DNA of 20,845 nt from positions 1 to 20,845 of the forward strand of contig JAMPYD010000005.1 in NCBI GenBank assembly GCA_023700845.1, given 5' to 3'. The DNA is from Elusimicrobiota bacterium (GTDB lineage: Bacteria > Elusimicrobiota > Elusimicrobia > UBA1565 > UBA9628). The notes below the pieces were generated by a model. The model was not told where the DNA came from. It worked only from the letters and a program-made list of their open reading frames with translations, and did not search any database. The position numbers and the translations under genes are program-made. Position 1 is the first letter of the stretch, and each line of letters begins with the position of its first letter. Of this stretch, positions 1 to 6,708 are shown in pieces.

Positions 1-1151
1 ACGGGCGCGGGCTTGCGCGCCGGCCGCTTCGGCTTGGCGGCCGACGGCGGAGGCATCGCGGGCGAGGAGGTCTCCGGAGGCGGAGAGTAGATCACGGGCG
101 CCGGCGCGGTCTCCGCGGGCATGGGCGGCGGCGCGGACGGCGTGAGCTCGGCGACGGGCTCGGCGGGGGGCTCGGCGGGAACGCCGCCGCCGAGCGACAT
201 ATAGCCCAGCCCCGCGGCCAGCGCGGCGGCGGCGGCGAAGCCGGCCAGCACGGGCGGACGCTTCCAGAGAGGCGCGGGCGCGGCGGCCGCGGCGGGCTCG
301 GGCGCCAACGGCGCGGGATCGGGCGCCGGCGAGAAGGACATGGCGGGCTCGGAGGCTTCGAGCTCGGCGAGCTGGCCCATCTTGCCGGGCTGCAGCGGCC
401 GGCGCGGAGAGTCGGGCAAGGCCGGCTCGGCCGGGAAATCGTTGAGCGGGTCGAAAGGCGCGAACGGGTCCTTCGCCGTCTCGGGCTCGGGCGCAGGCGG
501 GGCGCCGGGCAAGACAGGCGGAGGCGGCATGACCGGCGCGGGCGGCGGGATCGCGGCGGGCGGCGCGGCCGGCGGCGGCGGCAGGACCGGCGCGGACGGA
601 AGGACCGGCGCGGGCGGCTTGGCCGCCGCGGGCGGGATGGGCGCCGGGAAGACCGGCACGGGAGGCAAGGGCTCGGGCGCGACGGAGATATCCTCGGCCT
701 TGCCGTCCATCCGCGCGCCGCAGGAATTGCAGAAGCGCGCCTCTTGGAGATTGGCGTGAGCGCAGGACGGGCACGGGACCGTCTTCGGCGCAGGCGCCGG
801 CGGGGCCGCGATCAGCGCCGGCATCGGCGGCAGCATGGGCATCGGCGGCAGCATGGAAACGGGCGGAAGGGCCGTCAGCGCGGGCGCCCCGGGCATCATC
901 ATCGGCGACAGGGGGGAGACCAGCGGGGCGGGTTCGGGCGCGGGAGCGGCAGCGGGCGGCGCGGCGGCGAGGGGCGCCTCGAGCAGGGCCTTCTTGAACG
1001 GAGGGTAGGCCAACGCGGGCTTCCAGTCCGCCGAATCGTCCGAGCCCACGGGACAAACGAGGGTATCCCCATCGAAGCCGGGAAGCTTCAACAGTTCCTC
1101 TATCCCCGCGGGTCCGTGCGTGGATTTTCCGTCATGCGCGAAGAATCGCAT
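1..1151 (-). CDS. GYF-like/zinc-ribbon membrane protein, 3' end outside window
   Basis: The reading frame is open from an ATG at 1151 to the left edge, so the C-terminus is missing (about 383 codons visible). The N-terminus (MRFFAHDGKSTHGPAGIEEL, with a later DWKPA) resembles the GYF_2-type domain found in many bacterial membrane proteins. A Pro/Ala/Met-rich linker follows, then a double-CxxC zinc ribbon around residues 126-148 (CPSC and CNSCG). After a second Pro-rich linker comes one hydrophobic segment at about residues 299-318, preceded by WKRPP, and then another Pro-rich tail. The layout suggests cytoplasmic GYF and zinc-ribbon parts tethered to the membrane, with a low-complexity tail on the other side. 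The role is unknown; such modular proteins are usually annotated only by domain. The frame is convincing because Cys pairs, Trp and the membrane segment all fall in it, while the antisense frames are Gly/Arg-rich shadows. Confidence 0.8.
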   Translation of the reverse strand, partial: MRFFAHDGKSTHGPAGIEELLKLPGFDGDTLVCPVGSDDSADWKPALAYPPFKKALLEAPLAAAPPAAAPAPEPAPLVSPLSPMMMPGAPALTALPPVSMLPPMPMLPPMPALIAAPPAPAPKTVPCPSCAHANLQEARFCNSCGARMDGKAEDISVAPEPLPPVPVFPAPIPPAAAKPPAPVLPSAPVLPPPPAAPPAAIPPPAPVMPPPPVLPGAPPAPEPETAKDPFAPFDPLNDFPAEPALPDSPRRPLQPGKMGQLAELEASEPAMSFSPAPDPAPLAPEPAAAAAPAPLWKRPPVLAGFAAAAALAAGLGYMSLGGGVPAEPPAEPVAELTPSAPPPMPAETAPAPVIYSPPPETSSPAMPPPSAAKPKRPARKPAP

Positions 1152-1158
1152 CCGCCTG

Positions 1159-1164
1159 AATATA
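1159..1164 (-). promoter_or_regulatory. -10 box TATATT of the GYF/zinc-ribbon gene
   Basis: TATATT on the minus strand ends 7 nt before the ATG at 1151. This fits the near-leaderless pattern seen across the window. No good -35 was seen. A second TATAAT lies further upstream on the same strand (1193-1198). Confidence 0.45.
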
Positions 1165-1166
1165 AT
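1161..1166 (+). promoter_or_regulatory. -10 box TATAAT for the ATP-grasp gene
   Basis: A perfect TATAAT on the plus strand would give a leader of about 35 nt ending in AAGGG (1198-1202), a Shine-Dalgarno with 6 nt spacing to the ATG at 1209. It overlaps the -10 of the divergent gene, so the two promoters may compete. The -35 is not recognisable. Confidence 0.45.
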
Positions 1167-1208
1167 TTATTCGTGTTACGGCGTCATTTCCTATTATAAG
1201 GGTCCGCC

Positions 1209-2099
1209 ATGAGCCCACCCCGCGTCGCCCTGGTCACCTGCGGCTCCATCCCCGAGCTCAACGACGACGATCGCCTCGTGTTGAGCGAGCTGTGGCGCCT
1301 CGGGATCGAGGCCGAGCCGACGGTCTGGGACGACCCGGCCGTGGACTGGCGGCGCTACGACGCGGCGGTGATCCGCTCCGCCTGGGACTATCACCTGACC
1401 CCGGCGGGCTTCCTGGCGTGGCTCGCGCGGCTCGAGGCGCTGGGCCTGCCGCTCTGGAATCCGGCCCCGGTCGTCCGCGCCAACCTCGACAAATCCTATC
1501 TGAAGGAGCTCGAGGCCGCGGGGGTGAAGACCGCGCCGACCGAGTGGGTCGAGCAAGGCTCCCGCGCGGTCCTCGACGAGCTCCTCGCCGCCCGCGGCTG
1601 GGACGACGCGGTGGTCAAGCCGTGCGTGTCCGCGGGGGCCTTCCGCACCCGCCGCGTCCGGCGCGGAGGCGAGGGGGGCCAGCCCGCGCTCGACGAGGCG
1701 CTCGCGCACTCCGGCGCGATGATCCAGCCCTTCCTTCCCGAGATCGTGTCCGAGGGGGAATGGTCGTTCGTCTTCCTCGGCGGGGAGTTCTCCCACGCGG
1801 TGCTCAAGTCGCCGCGCGCCGGGGATTTTCGGGTCCAGGAGGAGCACGGGGGCCGCACCGCGCGCCGCGAGCCTCCTTCCGGCCTGCTCATCCAGGCCCG
1901 CGACGCGGCGATCGCCGGACCGCGGCCCTGGCTGTACGCCCGCGTCGACGGCGTGCGGCGCGGGGGAGAGCTCCTCGTCGTCGAGCTCGAGCTCATCGAG
2001 CCCTTCCTGTTCCTGTCCTACGCGCCCGGCGCCGCGGAGAGGCTCGCGGCGGCGATCAAGGCGCGGCTTTCGAATCCGAGACCTTCTCCCAGGACGTGA
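1209..2099 (+). CDS. ATP-grasp family protein
   Basis: This is a 296-aa protein that fits the single-chain ATP-grasp ligase group often annotated as RimK/glutathione-synthase-like or DcsG-like. Visible features are an N-terminal pre-ATP-grasp part with RSAWDY, a central VVKPCVSAGAF strand-loop whose Lys would bind ATP, IQPFLPEI, and a C-terminal acidic metal-binding strand VVELELIEP. ATP-grasp enzymes join a carboxylate to an amine or other nucleophile through an acyl-phosphate; the substrates here cannot be read from sequence. The start is supported by AAGGG 6 nt upstream. The gene is divergent from the GYF/zinc-ribbon gene, and its last 44 bp overlap the 3' end of the convergent lipoprotein gene. 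The enzyme is probably cytosolic. Confidence 0.85.
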   Translation: MSPPRVALVTCGSIPELNDDDRLVLSELWRLGIEAEPTVWDDPAVDWRRYDAAVIRSAWDYHLTPAGFLAWLARLEALGLPLWNPAPVVRANLDKSYLKELEAAGVKTAPTEWVEQGSRAVLDELLAARGWDDAVVKPCVSAGAFRTRRVRRGGEGGQPALDEALAHSGAMIQPFLPEIVSEGEWSFVFLGGEFSHAVLKSPRAGDFRVQEEHGGRTARREPPSGLLIQARDAAIAGPRPWLYARVDGVRRGGELLVVELELIEPFLFLSYAPGAAERLAAAIKARLSNPRPSPRT

Positions 2100-2508
2100 C
2101 GAGCCAGCGCTTGCCCCGCTTGGCGAGGTAGTCCCGCTCCACGCCGCCGAAATCCCCCTTACGGTCCAGGGTCTCGACGCGGTAAGTCAGGAGGACGACC
2201 GCGCTCTCGTGGCCGAGGCGCTCGAACTCGAGCTTCTCGACGCGGAAGCGTCCCGGCCCGTGCTTGGAGAAGAAGTCCCTGCCCCAGGCGGTGATCTGCT
2301 CCCGGGTCATGGGTTTGGCGATCGTCGCGTCGAAGAGCAGGGCCAGCGCGTCGGCGTTGCCCGCGGCGAAGGCCACCGCGACCTCGTCGTAATAACCGCG
2401 CACCGAGTCGCGCAGCAGCATCTCCTCGTCGGAGACCGCACGCCCGAAGCTCACGTAGCCGCAGGCTCCCAGCAGCGCCGCCGCGGCGGCGAGGAATAGG
2501 GCTCTCAT
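2056..2508 (-). CDS. Small lipoprotein with NTF2/SnoaL-like domain
   Basis: This is a 150-aa protein with a short signal peptide and lipobox (LLGAC, Cys16), so it is probably a membrane-anchored lipoprotein. The mature part (YYDEVAVAFAAGNADALALLFD, then strands with VVLLTYRVETL and WLVTSWEKV) has the helix-then-curved-sheet pattern of the NTF2/SnoaL/DUF4440 superfamily, a ligand-binding fold with many roles. No catalytic residues can be assigned. The promoter is the best sigma-70-type match in the window: TTGACC, 17 nt, TAGGCT, then 6 nt to the ATG, so the mRNA is predicted to be leaderless. It overlaps the end of the ATP-grasp gene by 44 bp tail to tail, so the two mRNAs would be complementary at their 3' ends. 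Confidence 0.82.
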   Translation of the reverse strand: MRALFLAAAAALLGACGYVSFGRAVSDEEMLLRDSVRGYYDEVAVAFAAGNADALALLFDATIAKPMTREQITAWGRDFFSKHGPGRFRVEKLEFERLGHESAVVLLTYRVETLDRKGDFGGVERDYLAKRGKRWLVTSWEKVSDSKAAP

Positions 2509-2514
2509 GGCGGT

Positions 2515-2543
2515 AGCCTAGCCCTTCGCCGGGGTCGGGTCAA
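2515..2543 (-). promoter_or_regulatory. Promoter TTGACC-17-TAGGCT of the lipoprotein gene
   Basis: The -35 TTGACC (2538-2543) and -10 TAGGCT (2515-2520) are separated by 17 nt, and the -10 ends exactly 6 nt before the ATG at 2508. The predicted transcription start coincides with the start codon. Confidence 0.7.
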
Positions 2544-2622
2544 GTCTCGTTTCATCCGCATGTCGCCGAAGGTCGCGCCGTCGAGCTCGCCAGGTAGGCC
2601 GGCGGGATGATCCGGGGCATGA

Positions 2623-2636
2623 TTATCTTGAGATAA
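2623..2636. repeat. Palindrome TTATCTTGAGATAA
   Basis: This is a perfect 6-bp inverted repeat around TG. Its exact reverse complement occurs at 9453-9466, and both copies are followed on the plus strand by AC. It could be an operator or part of an intergenic repeat family. Confidence 0.55.
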
Positions 2637-2644
2637 ACATGGGA

Positions 2645-2661
2645 CTCGGTCCTGGACCGAG
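2645..2661. repeat. Palindrome CTCGGTCC-T-GGACCGAG, copy 1
   Basis: Perfect 8-bp arms surround one central base. The 19-nt string from 2645 to 2663 is identical to 13627-13645. In both places it follows another palindrome within 8-12 nt and is followed by a GGCC-4 nt-GGCC hairpin. Confidence 0.6.
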
Positions 2662-2723
2662 CGTAGGTCTCTTGGCGGGGACGGCGCGGCCCTTAGGCCC
2701 AGGCCGTCCTTCGCGCGCACTGC

Positions 2724-2729
2724 TACTCT
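2724..2729 (+). promoter_or_regulatory. -10 box TACTCT of the exported PD-(D/E)XK gene
   Basis: TACTCT ends exactly 6 nt before the ATG at 2736, and there is no Shine-Dalgarno. A leaderless mRNA is predicted. The -35 is not evident. Confidence 0.5.
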
Positions 2730-2735
2730 CCTTGT

Positions 2736-4385
2736 ATGAACCGAATCCCCCTCCGACTCCTCGCCGCGCTGCTGACGTTCGCCATCGCGTCCGGCCCCGC
2801 CGCCGCGCAGCAGGTCTCGGTCCCGCGCGTGACGCTCACGCCCTCCCTCGGCGGAGCCTCCGGCGCCGCGGGCCTGGCGCCCGGTTCCCTCGGCGGTCCC
2901 GCGTCCTTGACGCCGTCGTCGATGCTCTCGTTGACCCCCGCGCTGTCCGTCATGTCCGCCCCGGCGCTCATGACGCCGGCCGCCGCGGTCAAGGCGGTCC
3001 CCGCCGCGCTCACGCCCGTCGCCGGCGCGCCCGTCGCCGCGAAGGCCTCGGTCTCCGCCCCCGCCGCGCGCGTCGCGCAGGCGCTCGAGGCCGTCGAGCT
3101 TTCCGCCGCCTCCCGCCACGGCCGCGACGGCGGCTCCCGCGACGGCCGCGCGATGTTCGACGGCGCCCGGGCCGCCGCGCCCGCCCCGGTCTTCATCGTC
3201 AACGACGAGGGCGTCAAGATCCACGACCGCGCCGCGATCTACTACACCGAGGTCCGCCGCATGGTCGAGCTCTACAAGGGCAAGATCAACCTCGAGGAGA
3301 GCCTCGACGTGATGGACGACGCGTACTCCGACGTCGTCGCCAAGGTCTCGGCGGTCGAGGCGGTCGCCAAGGGCCGCGGCCTCTCCCAGGTCAACACCCA
3401 CCTGGAAGAGACCTTGACCTTCGTCGACGGCGTGCTCGACGACGGCAAGAAGAAGATCGCCGTCCACACCCACCGCGTGTTCTTCCACAAGGCCGCCAAC
3501 CCCCGGTCCGAGATCGTCGAGGGCATCCGCCGCGTCGACGGGGTCATCAAGGACGCGGAATCGATGTTCTCTCGCGGCGGCAAGGCCGAGCAGCAGATGG
3601 GCAAGCTCGACGAGGTCGAGCTCGTCTTCGACGCCCGCGGCTACCAGGAGATCAAGGACCATATCAAGCTGCGCGGCGCCGAGGTCACGGCCCGCAGCAA
3701 GGGACGCATCAATTTCAAGTTCCTCGACGAGCTCGCCCCGCTGCCCAAGGAGCAGAAGGAGATCCGCGCCAAGCTCAACGAGATGGCGCAGAAGTACGGC
3801 GGCGAGGAGGGCGACGGCCTCTCCAAGATCTATGAGGGCGTGATCTACTCGCGCTACGTCGGGCTCCTGCTCGAGCTCAAGACCGTCGAGCACTACTACA
3901 AGCTCGGCTACAAGATCATGCAGAGCGGCCGCGAGCTGTTCGACGAGAAGGGCATCTACGTCTCCGAGCTCGACGTGGTCGTCGAGAGCCCCGAGGGCAA
4001 GATCTCCGTCGTCGAGGCGAAGTCCTCCCGCGTCGGCCTGCCCCCCGAGGAGGTCCTCGCGGACAAGGTCGTCTATAAGCTCGAGACCTACAAGAAGTTC
4101 AAGGCCCAGCTCGACGCGATGATCGGCAAGCCCTTCGACGCCGTCGTGTTCTCCATGGACGTGGCCATCGACCCGAACATCGACCGCTCCCAGGTCCTGC
4201 CCAAGGACCTGCGCAAGCTCGAGCTGATGGACTTCCTGAAGTCGAAGGAGGCCGAGCTCTCCAAGCGCTACGGCTTCCCGGTGAGCTTCCTGTTCATGCA
4301 GAGCGGCCCCGAGGGCGGCAACTCCCGCATGGGCTTGCGCAAGGGCGGTTCGAACGGCGGCGGCCGCAAGCACGGCCGGCGCTGA
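2736..4385 (+). CDS. Exported protein with PD-(D/E)XK (YraN-like) nuclease core
   Basis: This is a 549-aa protein. Residues 1-24 form a signal peptide (cleavage near AAAQ). Residues 25-150 are a Pro/Ala/Ser/Thr/Leu-rich low-complexity stretch with repeated TPSL/TPAL-like units. Residues 160-360 are mostly charged helix. Residues 365-480 carry what looks like the PD-(D/E)XK nuclease fold: a helix with ELKTVEHYYKLGYKIM, then ELDVVV (Asp413) and VVEAKS (Glu427, Lys429). This order resembles the UPF0102/YraN and Holliday-junction-resolvase branch. The C-terminus is a Gly/Arg/Lys tail. An intact D...ExK triad behind a signal peptide is odd, because these nucleases are normally cytosolic. It could degrade extracellular DNA or be a fold relative with another role. 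The gene start has TACTCT 6 nt upstream. The superfamily assignment is by eye and moderate. Confidence 0.72.
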   Translation: MNRIPLRLLAALLTFAIASGPAAAQQVSVPRVTLTPSLGGASGAAGLAPGSLGGPASLTPSSMLSLTPALSVMSAPALMTPAAAVKAVPAALTPVAGAPVAAKASVSAPAARVAQALEAVELSAASRHGRDGGSRDGRAMFDGARAAAPAPVFIVNDEGVKIHDRAAIYYTEVRRMVELYKGKINLEESLDVMDDAYSDVVAKVSAVEAVAKGRGLSQVNTHLEETLTFVDGVLDDGKKKIAVHTHRVFFHKAANPRSEIVEGIRRVDGVIKDAESMFSRGGKAEQQMGKLDEVELVFDARGYQEIKDHIKLRGAEVTARSKGRINFKFLDELAPLPKEQKEIRAKLNEMAQKYGGEEGDGLSKIYEGVIYSRYVGLLLELKTVEHYYKLGYKIMQSGRELFDEKGIYVSELDVVVESPEGKISVVEAKSSRVGLPPEEVLADKVVYKLETYKKFKAQLDAMIGKPFDAVVFSMDVAIDPNIDRSQVLPKDLRKLELMDFLKSKEAELSKRYGFPVSFLFMQSGPEGGNSRMGLRKGGSNGGGRKHGRR

Positions 4386-4390
4386 TTTCG

Positions 4391-4396
4391 TAAGAT
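4391..4396 (+). promoter_or_regulatory. -10 box TAAGAT of the tautomerase gene
   Basis: TAAGAT begins 6 nt after the stop of the preceding gene and ends 5 nt before the ATG at 4402. This suggests the tautomerase has its own leaderless transcript. Confidence 0.4.
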
Positions 4397-4401
4397 CGGC
4401 C

Positions 4402-4602
4402 ATGCCCTTCATCAACGTCAAGATGACCCCCGGCCCCACGGCCGAGCAGAAAGCCGAGTTCATCAAGCGCGTCACCGCGCTCGCCGCCGAGGTCCTCGGC
4501 AAGAACCCCGCGACCACCCACGTGGTCATCGAGGAAGTCCCCGCCGAGAGCTGGGGCATCGCCGGGGAGACCGTGGCCGCCCGCAAGAAGCGCGGCGCCT
4601 GA
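4402..4602 (+). CDS. 4-oxalocrotonate tautomerase-like protein
   Basis: At 66 aa it has the size of 4-OT subunits, which form hexamers and use the N-terminal proline as base. Pro follows Met1 (MPFINVKM), and the family features TAEQK, VVIEEV and the W-G-I-A-G turn are present. Numbered from the catalytic Pro, positions 11 and 39 are Pro and His, whereas the true 4-oxalocrotonate enzyme has Arg at both. The aromatic residue at position 50 (Trp) is kept. The fold and Pro-based chemistry are therefore likely, but the natural substrate is probably not 4-oxalocrotonate. It lies 16 nt after the PD-(D/E)XK gene. No aromatic-degradation genes are nearby. Confidence 0.88.
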   Translation: MPFINVKMTPGPTAEQKAEFIKRVTALAAEVLGKNPATTHVVIEEVPAESWGIAGETVAARKKRGA

Positions 4603-4644
4603 GATTTAACTTTTAATTGACTGGCCGTCCCCCGGCCGCGGGCT

Positions 4645-4650
4645 TATGCT
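4645..4650 (+). promoter_or_regulatory. -10 box TATGCT of the receiver gene
   Basis: TATGCT directly precedes an ATG at 4651 and ends exactly 6 nt before a second in-frame ATG at 4657. By the window-wide rule the second ATG is the start. A TTGACT at 4618-4623 is 21 nt upstream, longer than the usual 17. Confidence 0.5.
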
Positions 4651-4656
4651 ATGCGC

Positions 4657-5067
4657 ATGAAGCCCTGCATCTACATGGTGGACGACGAGCCGGACTTCCA
4701 GGCCATCGTCCGCTCCTGGCTGGAACCGACGTACGAGGCCGTCTCGCTCAAGGACGCCGAGGAGCTCGTCGGCGCCCTGCGCGCCCGGACGCCCGACCTC
4801 GTCATCCTCGACCTGCACCTGACCGGCTCCGACGGCTTCGAGGCCTGCCGCCGCATCCGCGCAACCCCCGGCCTGGGCATGGTCCCCGTCCTGTTCCTGA
4901 CCGCCTCGCGCGAGTTCGAGGACTACCGCAAGAGCATGGGCGCGGGGGGAAGCGGCTACCTGATGAAGCCGGTCGGCCGGCGCCAGCTGATGGCCGCGGT
5001 CGACGACCTCCTGTGCGAGGGACGGGTCACGGGCCGCAACGCGGTCGACACGGGCGGCGGAGACTGA
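4657..5067 (+). CDS. Stand-alone response-regulator receiver (CheY-like)
   Basis: This is a 136-aa protein consisting of one receiver domain plus a short tail. The acidic pair is Asp9/Asp10 (MVDDEP), the phosphoacceptor is Asp52 (VILDLHL), the switch Thr is Thr82 (FLTAS) and the conserved Lys is Lys104 (LMKP). All phosphorylation residues are intact. There is no output domain, so it acts through protein contacts or phosphorelay. No histidine kinase lies in the window, so its partner is unknown. An alternative start at 4651 adds two residues; 4657 is preferred because TATGCT then sits at the usual 6-nt spacing. The C-terminal 20 residues are Gly/Thr/Asp-rich and unlikely to be structured. Confidence 0.88.
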   Translation: MKPCIYMVDDEPDFQAIVRSWLEPTYEAVSLKDAEELVGALRARTPDLVILDLHLTGSDGFEACRRIRATPGLGMVPVLFLTASREFEDYRKSMGAGGSGYLMKPVGRRQLMAAVDDLLCEGRVTGRNAVDTGGGD

Positions 5068-5120
5068 CCCGTCGACAAACCGTCCCAAGCCCGTTCTGGG
5101 CCGGGAGGTCCGGGGAGCGC

Positions 5121-5126
5121 TAGACT
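5121..5126 (+). promoter_or_regulatory. -10 box TAGACT of the J-domain gene
   Basis: TAGACT ends exactly 6 nt before the ATG at 5133. There is no Shine-Dalgarno at usable spacing, so a leaderless mRNA is predicted. Confidence 0.5.
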
Positions 5127-5132
5127 GGCTCC

Positions 5133-5606
5133 ATGGACCAAGACTGCTACGAGATCCTGGGCGTGCCCCGCGACGCGACGCCCGATGAGATCAAGGCCGC
5201 TTACCGGGCTCTGGCGCTTCGCCGTCATCCCGACCTGAACGCGGGCGACCCCCGCGCCACGGAGGTCTTCATGCGCCTCCAGGCGGCCTACGAGACCCTC
5301 GGCAACCCTCACCTGCGCGCGCGCTACGACCTCGCGCATGTCTCAAGAAAGCGGGCGGCCGTCCCCATCCCGGCGGTGCGTCCGCCTCCGGCGCAGGGCG
5401 CTCAGCCGGCGCGGGTGCTCATGCTCATCGGGGCGCTCCTGTCGTTGAGGGGCTTCGCGGGGATTTTCCTCGACCCGCAGGACGCCTTCGTCCCTGATTG
5501 GCTCGTGTCCCCGGATGAGCTCGGGCGAGGCCTGCGTCACTACGTCACCGGGACCGCGCTGATCCTCTGCGGCGCCGGCCTTCGGCGCCTGCGCGGCCGC
5601 CCTTAG
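5133..5606 (+). CDS. DnaJ-domain membrane protein
   Basis: This is a 157-aa protein. Residues 4-67 form a J domain: DCYEILGVPRDATPDEIKAAY, the HPD motif at 32-34 needed to stimulate DnaK ATPase, and the closing AAYETL...RARYD. DnaJ's Gly/Phe, zinc-finger and substrate domains are missing. A Pro-rich linker (78-92) leads to two hydrophobic segments, about 95-113 and 138-152. It is therefore probably a membrane-tethered co-chaperone that recruits DnaK to the inner membrane; the client is unknown. The stop codon sits inside a short hairpin shared with the convergent FAD oxidoreductase gene 7 nt away. Confidence 0.87.
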   Translation: MDQDCYEILGVPRDATPDEIKAAYRALALRRHPDLNAGDPRATEVFMRLQAAYETLGNPHLRARYDLAHVSRKRAAVPIPAVRPPPAQGAQPARVLMLIGALLSLRGFAGIFLDPQDAFVPDWLVSPDELGRGLRHYVTGTALILCGAGLRRLRGRP

Positions 5607-5613
5607 AGAGGGC
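5599..5613. terminator. Short hairpin between convergent stops
   Basis: GCCCT-TAGAG-AGGGC spans the stop of the J-domain gene and abuts the stop of the FAD oxidoreductase gene. The stem is only 5 bp and there is no U-run on either side. A bidirectional terminator role is possible but weak. Confidence 0.3.
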
Positions 5614-6708
5614 TTAACCGGCGAGCAAGGCGCTGAACGCCGGCGGATAGGCGCGCAGCGCCGCGAGCACGGCGCGGGCAAGGAGGGGGCGGCGGCTCAG
5701 GGCGAGGACGCAGCGGGCCAGGCGTCTCTTGGGCCGCAGCAGCTCCCGGCGGCGGCGCGTGTAGCGGCCATGCCGCCCCTCGCCGCGAAGCGCCGCGTCG
5801 ATCTCCTCCGCGGCGAGCCGCCCGGTCCTCAGCGCCAGCCCGATGCCGTCGCCGACGAGAGGGTCCACCGCGCCCGCCGCGTCTCCGGCGGCGAGCCAGG
5901 GCCCGTCCTCGCAGCGTGAGGGCGCGGCCGCCAGCGGGCCCAGCCCCGCGACCGGGGTGTCGAGCGTCGCGCGTCTCAGGCGCTCCCGCAGAGCGGGATG
6001 CGCGCGCGCCAGCCGCCAGAACGTCTCCTCGCGGACGCCCGGAGCCGGAGCGAGCGCGCGTCGCTCGAGCAGGAGCGCCGCCGCGACGCGGCCTTCTCCG
6101 GGGAGCGGGGTGAGATACAGCTCGCCGCCGTCGATCAGGAAGACCTCGACGAGGTCGCCGGTCCCCACGCCCTTGAGGCGCGCGGCGAGGCCGAACCGGG
6201 GGCGCGCGGGGGCGCGGCGCGGCACGCCGAGGGCCCGAAGCGAGGGCGAGGACGCCCCGTCGGCCGCGATCAGCCTCCGCGCGGACAGCTCTCCCGCGTC
6301 GAGGCTCACGCGCACGCCCTCCGCCGTCCGCTCCACGCCTCGCGCGGCCCTGCCCTCGAAGACCCGCACCCCGGGCGCCGCCGCGGCGCGTCTCAGCAAG
6401 AGATGGTCGAGCTCCTCCCGGGGCGCGGCCAGGCCCTCGCCGGCCGGGAAGCGGCAGCTCGCGTGGCGTCCGTCGCGGGTCGTCCAGGCGACGCCGCGGA
6501 ACGTCCGTCCGAGCGCCGCCGCCTCCGCGTAGAGGTCCAGCTCACGCAGGACCTCGACGCCTTCCGGCATGATGCCCTCGCCGCAGGTCTTCCGGCGCGG
6601 GAACGTCGCGCGGTCGAGCAGGACCGCGGTGCGTCCCGCGCGCGACAGGTACAGCGCCGCGGCGCAGCCCGCCGGGCCGGCGCCGATGATCGCGCAGTCG
6701 AAGCTCAT
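5614..6708 (-). CDS. FAD-dependent oxidoreductase (geranylgeranyl-reductase-like)
   Basis: This is a 364-aa flavoprotein of the p-hydroxybenzoate hydroxylase/geranylgeranyl reductase superfamily. The FAD-binding GAGPAG is at residues 9-14 with the ribose-binding acidic residue near Asp32 (LLDRATFPR). KTCGEGI near 40-46 is typical of the reductase/halogenase-like branch. AADGASS is at 148-154, and the second FAD motif (GDAAGAVDPLVGDGIG) spans 275-290. Its ATG overlaps the TGA of the type III PKS gene as ATGA, so the two are translationally coupled and it is the last gene of the PKS operon. It most likely oxidises, hydroxylates or reduces the polyketide product; which of these cannot be told from sequence. 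The C-terminus is Arg/Ala/Leu-rich. Confidence 0.87.
   Translation of the reverse strand: MSFDCAIIGAGPAGCAAALYLSRAGRTAVLLDRATFPRRKTCGEGIMPEGVEVLRELDLYAEAAALGRTFRGVAWTTRDGRHASCRFPAGEGLAAPREELDHLLLRRAAAAPGVRVFEGRAARGVERTAEGVRVSLDAGELSARRLIAADGASSPSLRALGVPRRAPARPRFGLAARLKGVGTGDLVEVFLIDGGELYLTPLPGEGRVAAALLLERRALAPAPGVREETFWRLARAHPALRERLRRATLDTPVAGLGPLAAAPSRCEDGPWLAAGDAAGAVDPLVGDGIGLALRTGRLAAEEIDAALRGEGRHGRYTRRRRELLRPKRRLARCVLALSRRPLLARAVLAALRAYPPAFSALLAG

Larger units (their letters stand above)
2544..2723. other. Divergent intergenic region with two palindromes
   Basis: This is the non-coding gap between the divergent lipoprotein and PD-(D/E)XK genes. It holds the palindromes at 2623-2636 and 2645-2661 and a small GGCC-CTTA-GGCC hairpin near 2692. 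No gene or RNA family was recognised. The sites lie between two outward promoters, so they could be operators or upstream control elements rather than terminators. Confidence 0.5.

Noticed and set aside
2505..4586. Minus-strand open frame of 693 codons
   Set aside because: It is antisense to the PD-(D/E)XK and tautomerase genes. The product is a monotonous Leu/Asp/Val/Glu then Arg/Gly string without motifs, the usual shadow of a GC-rich coding strand.
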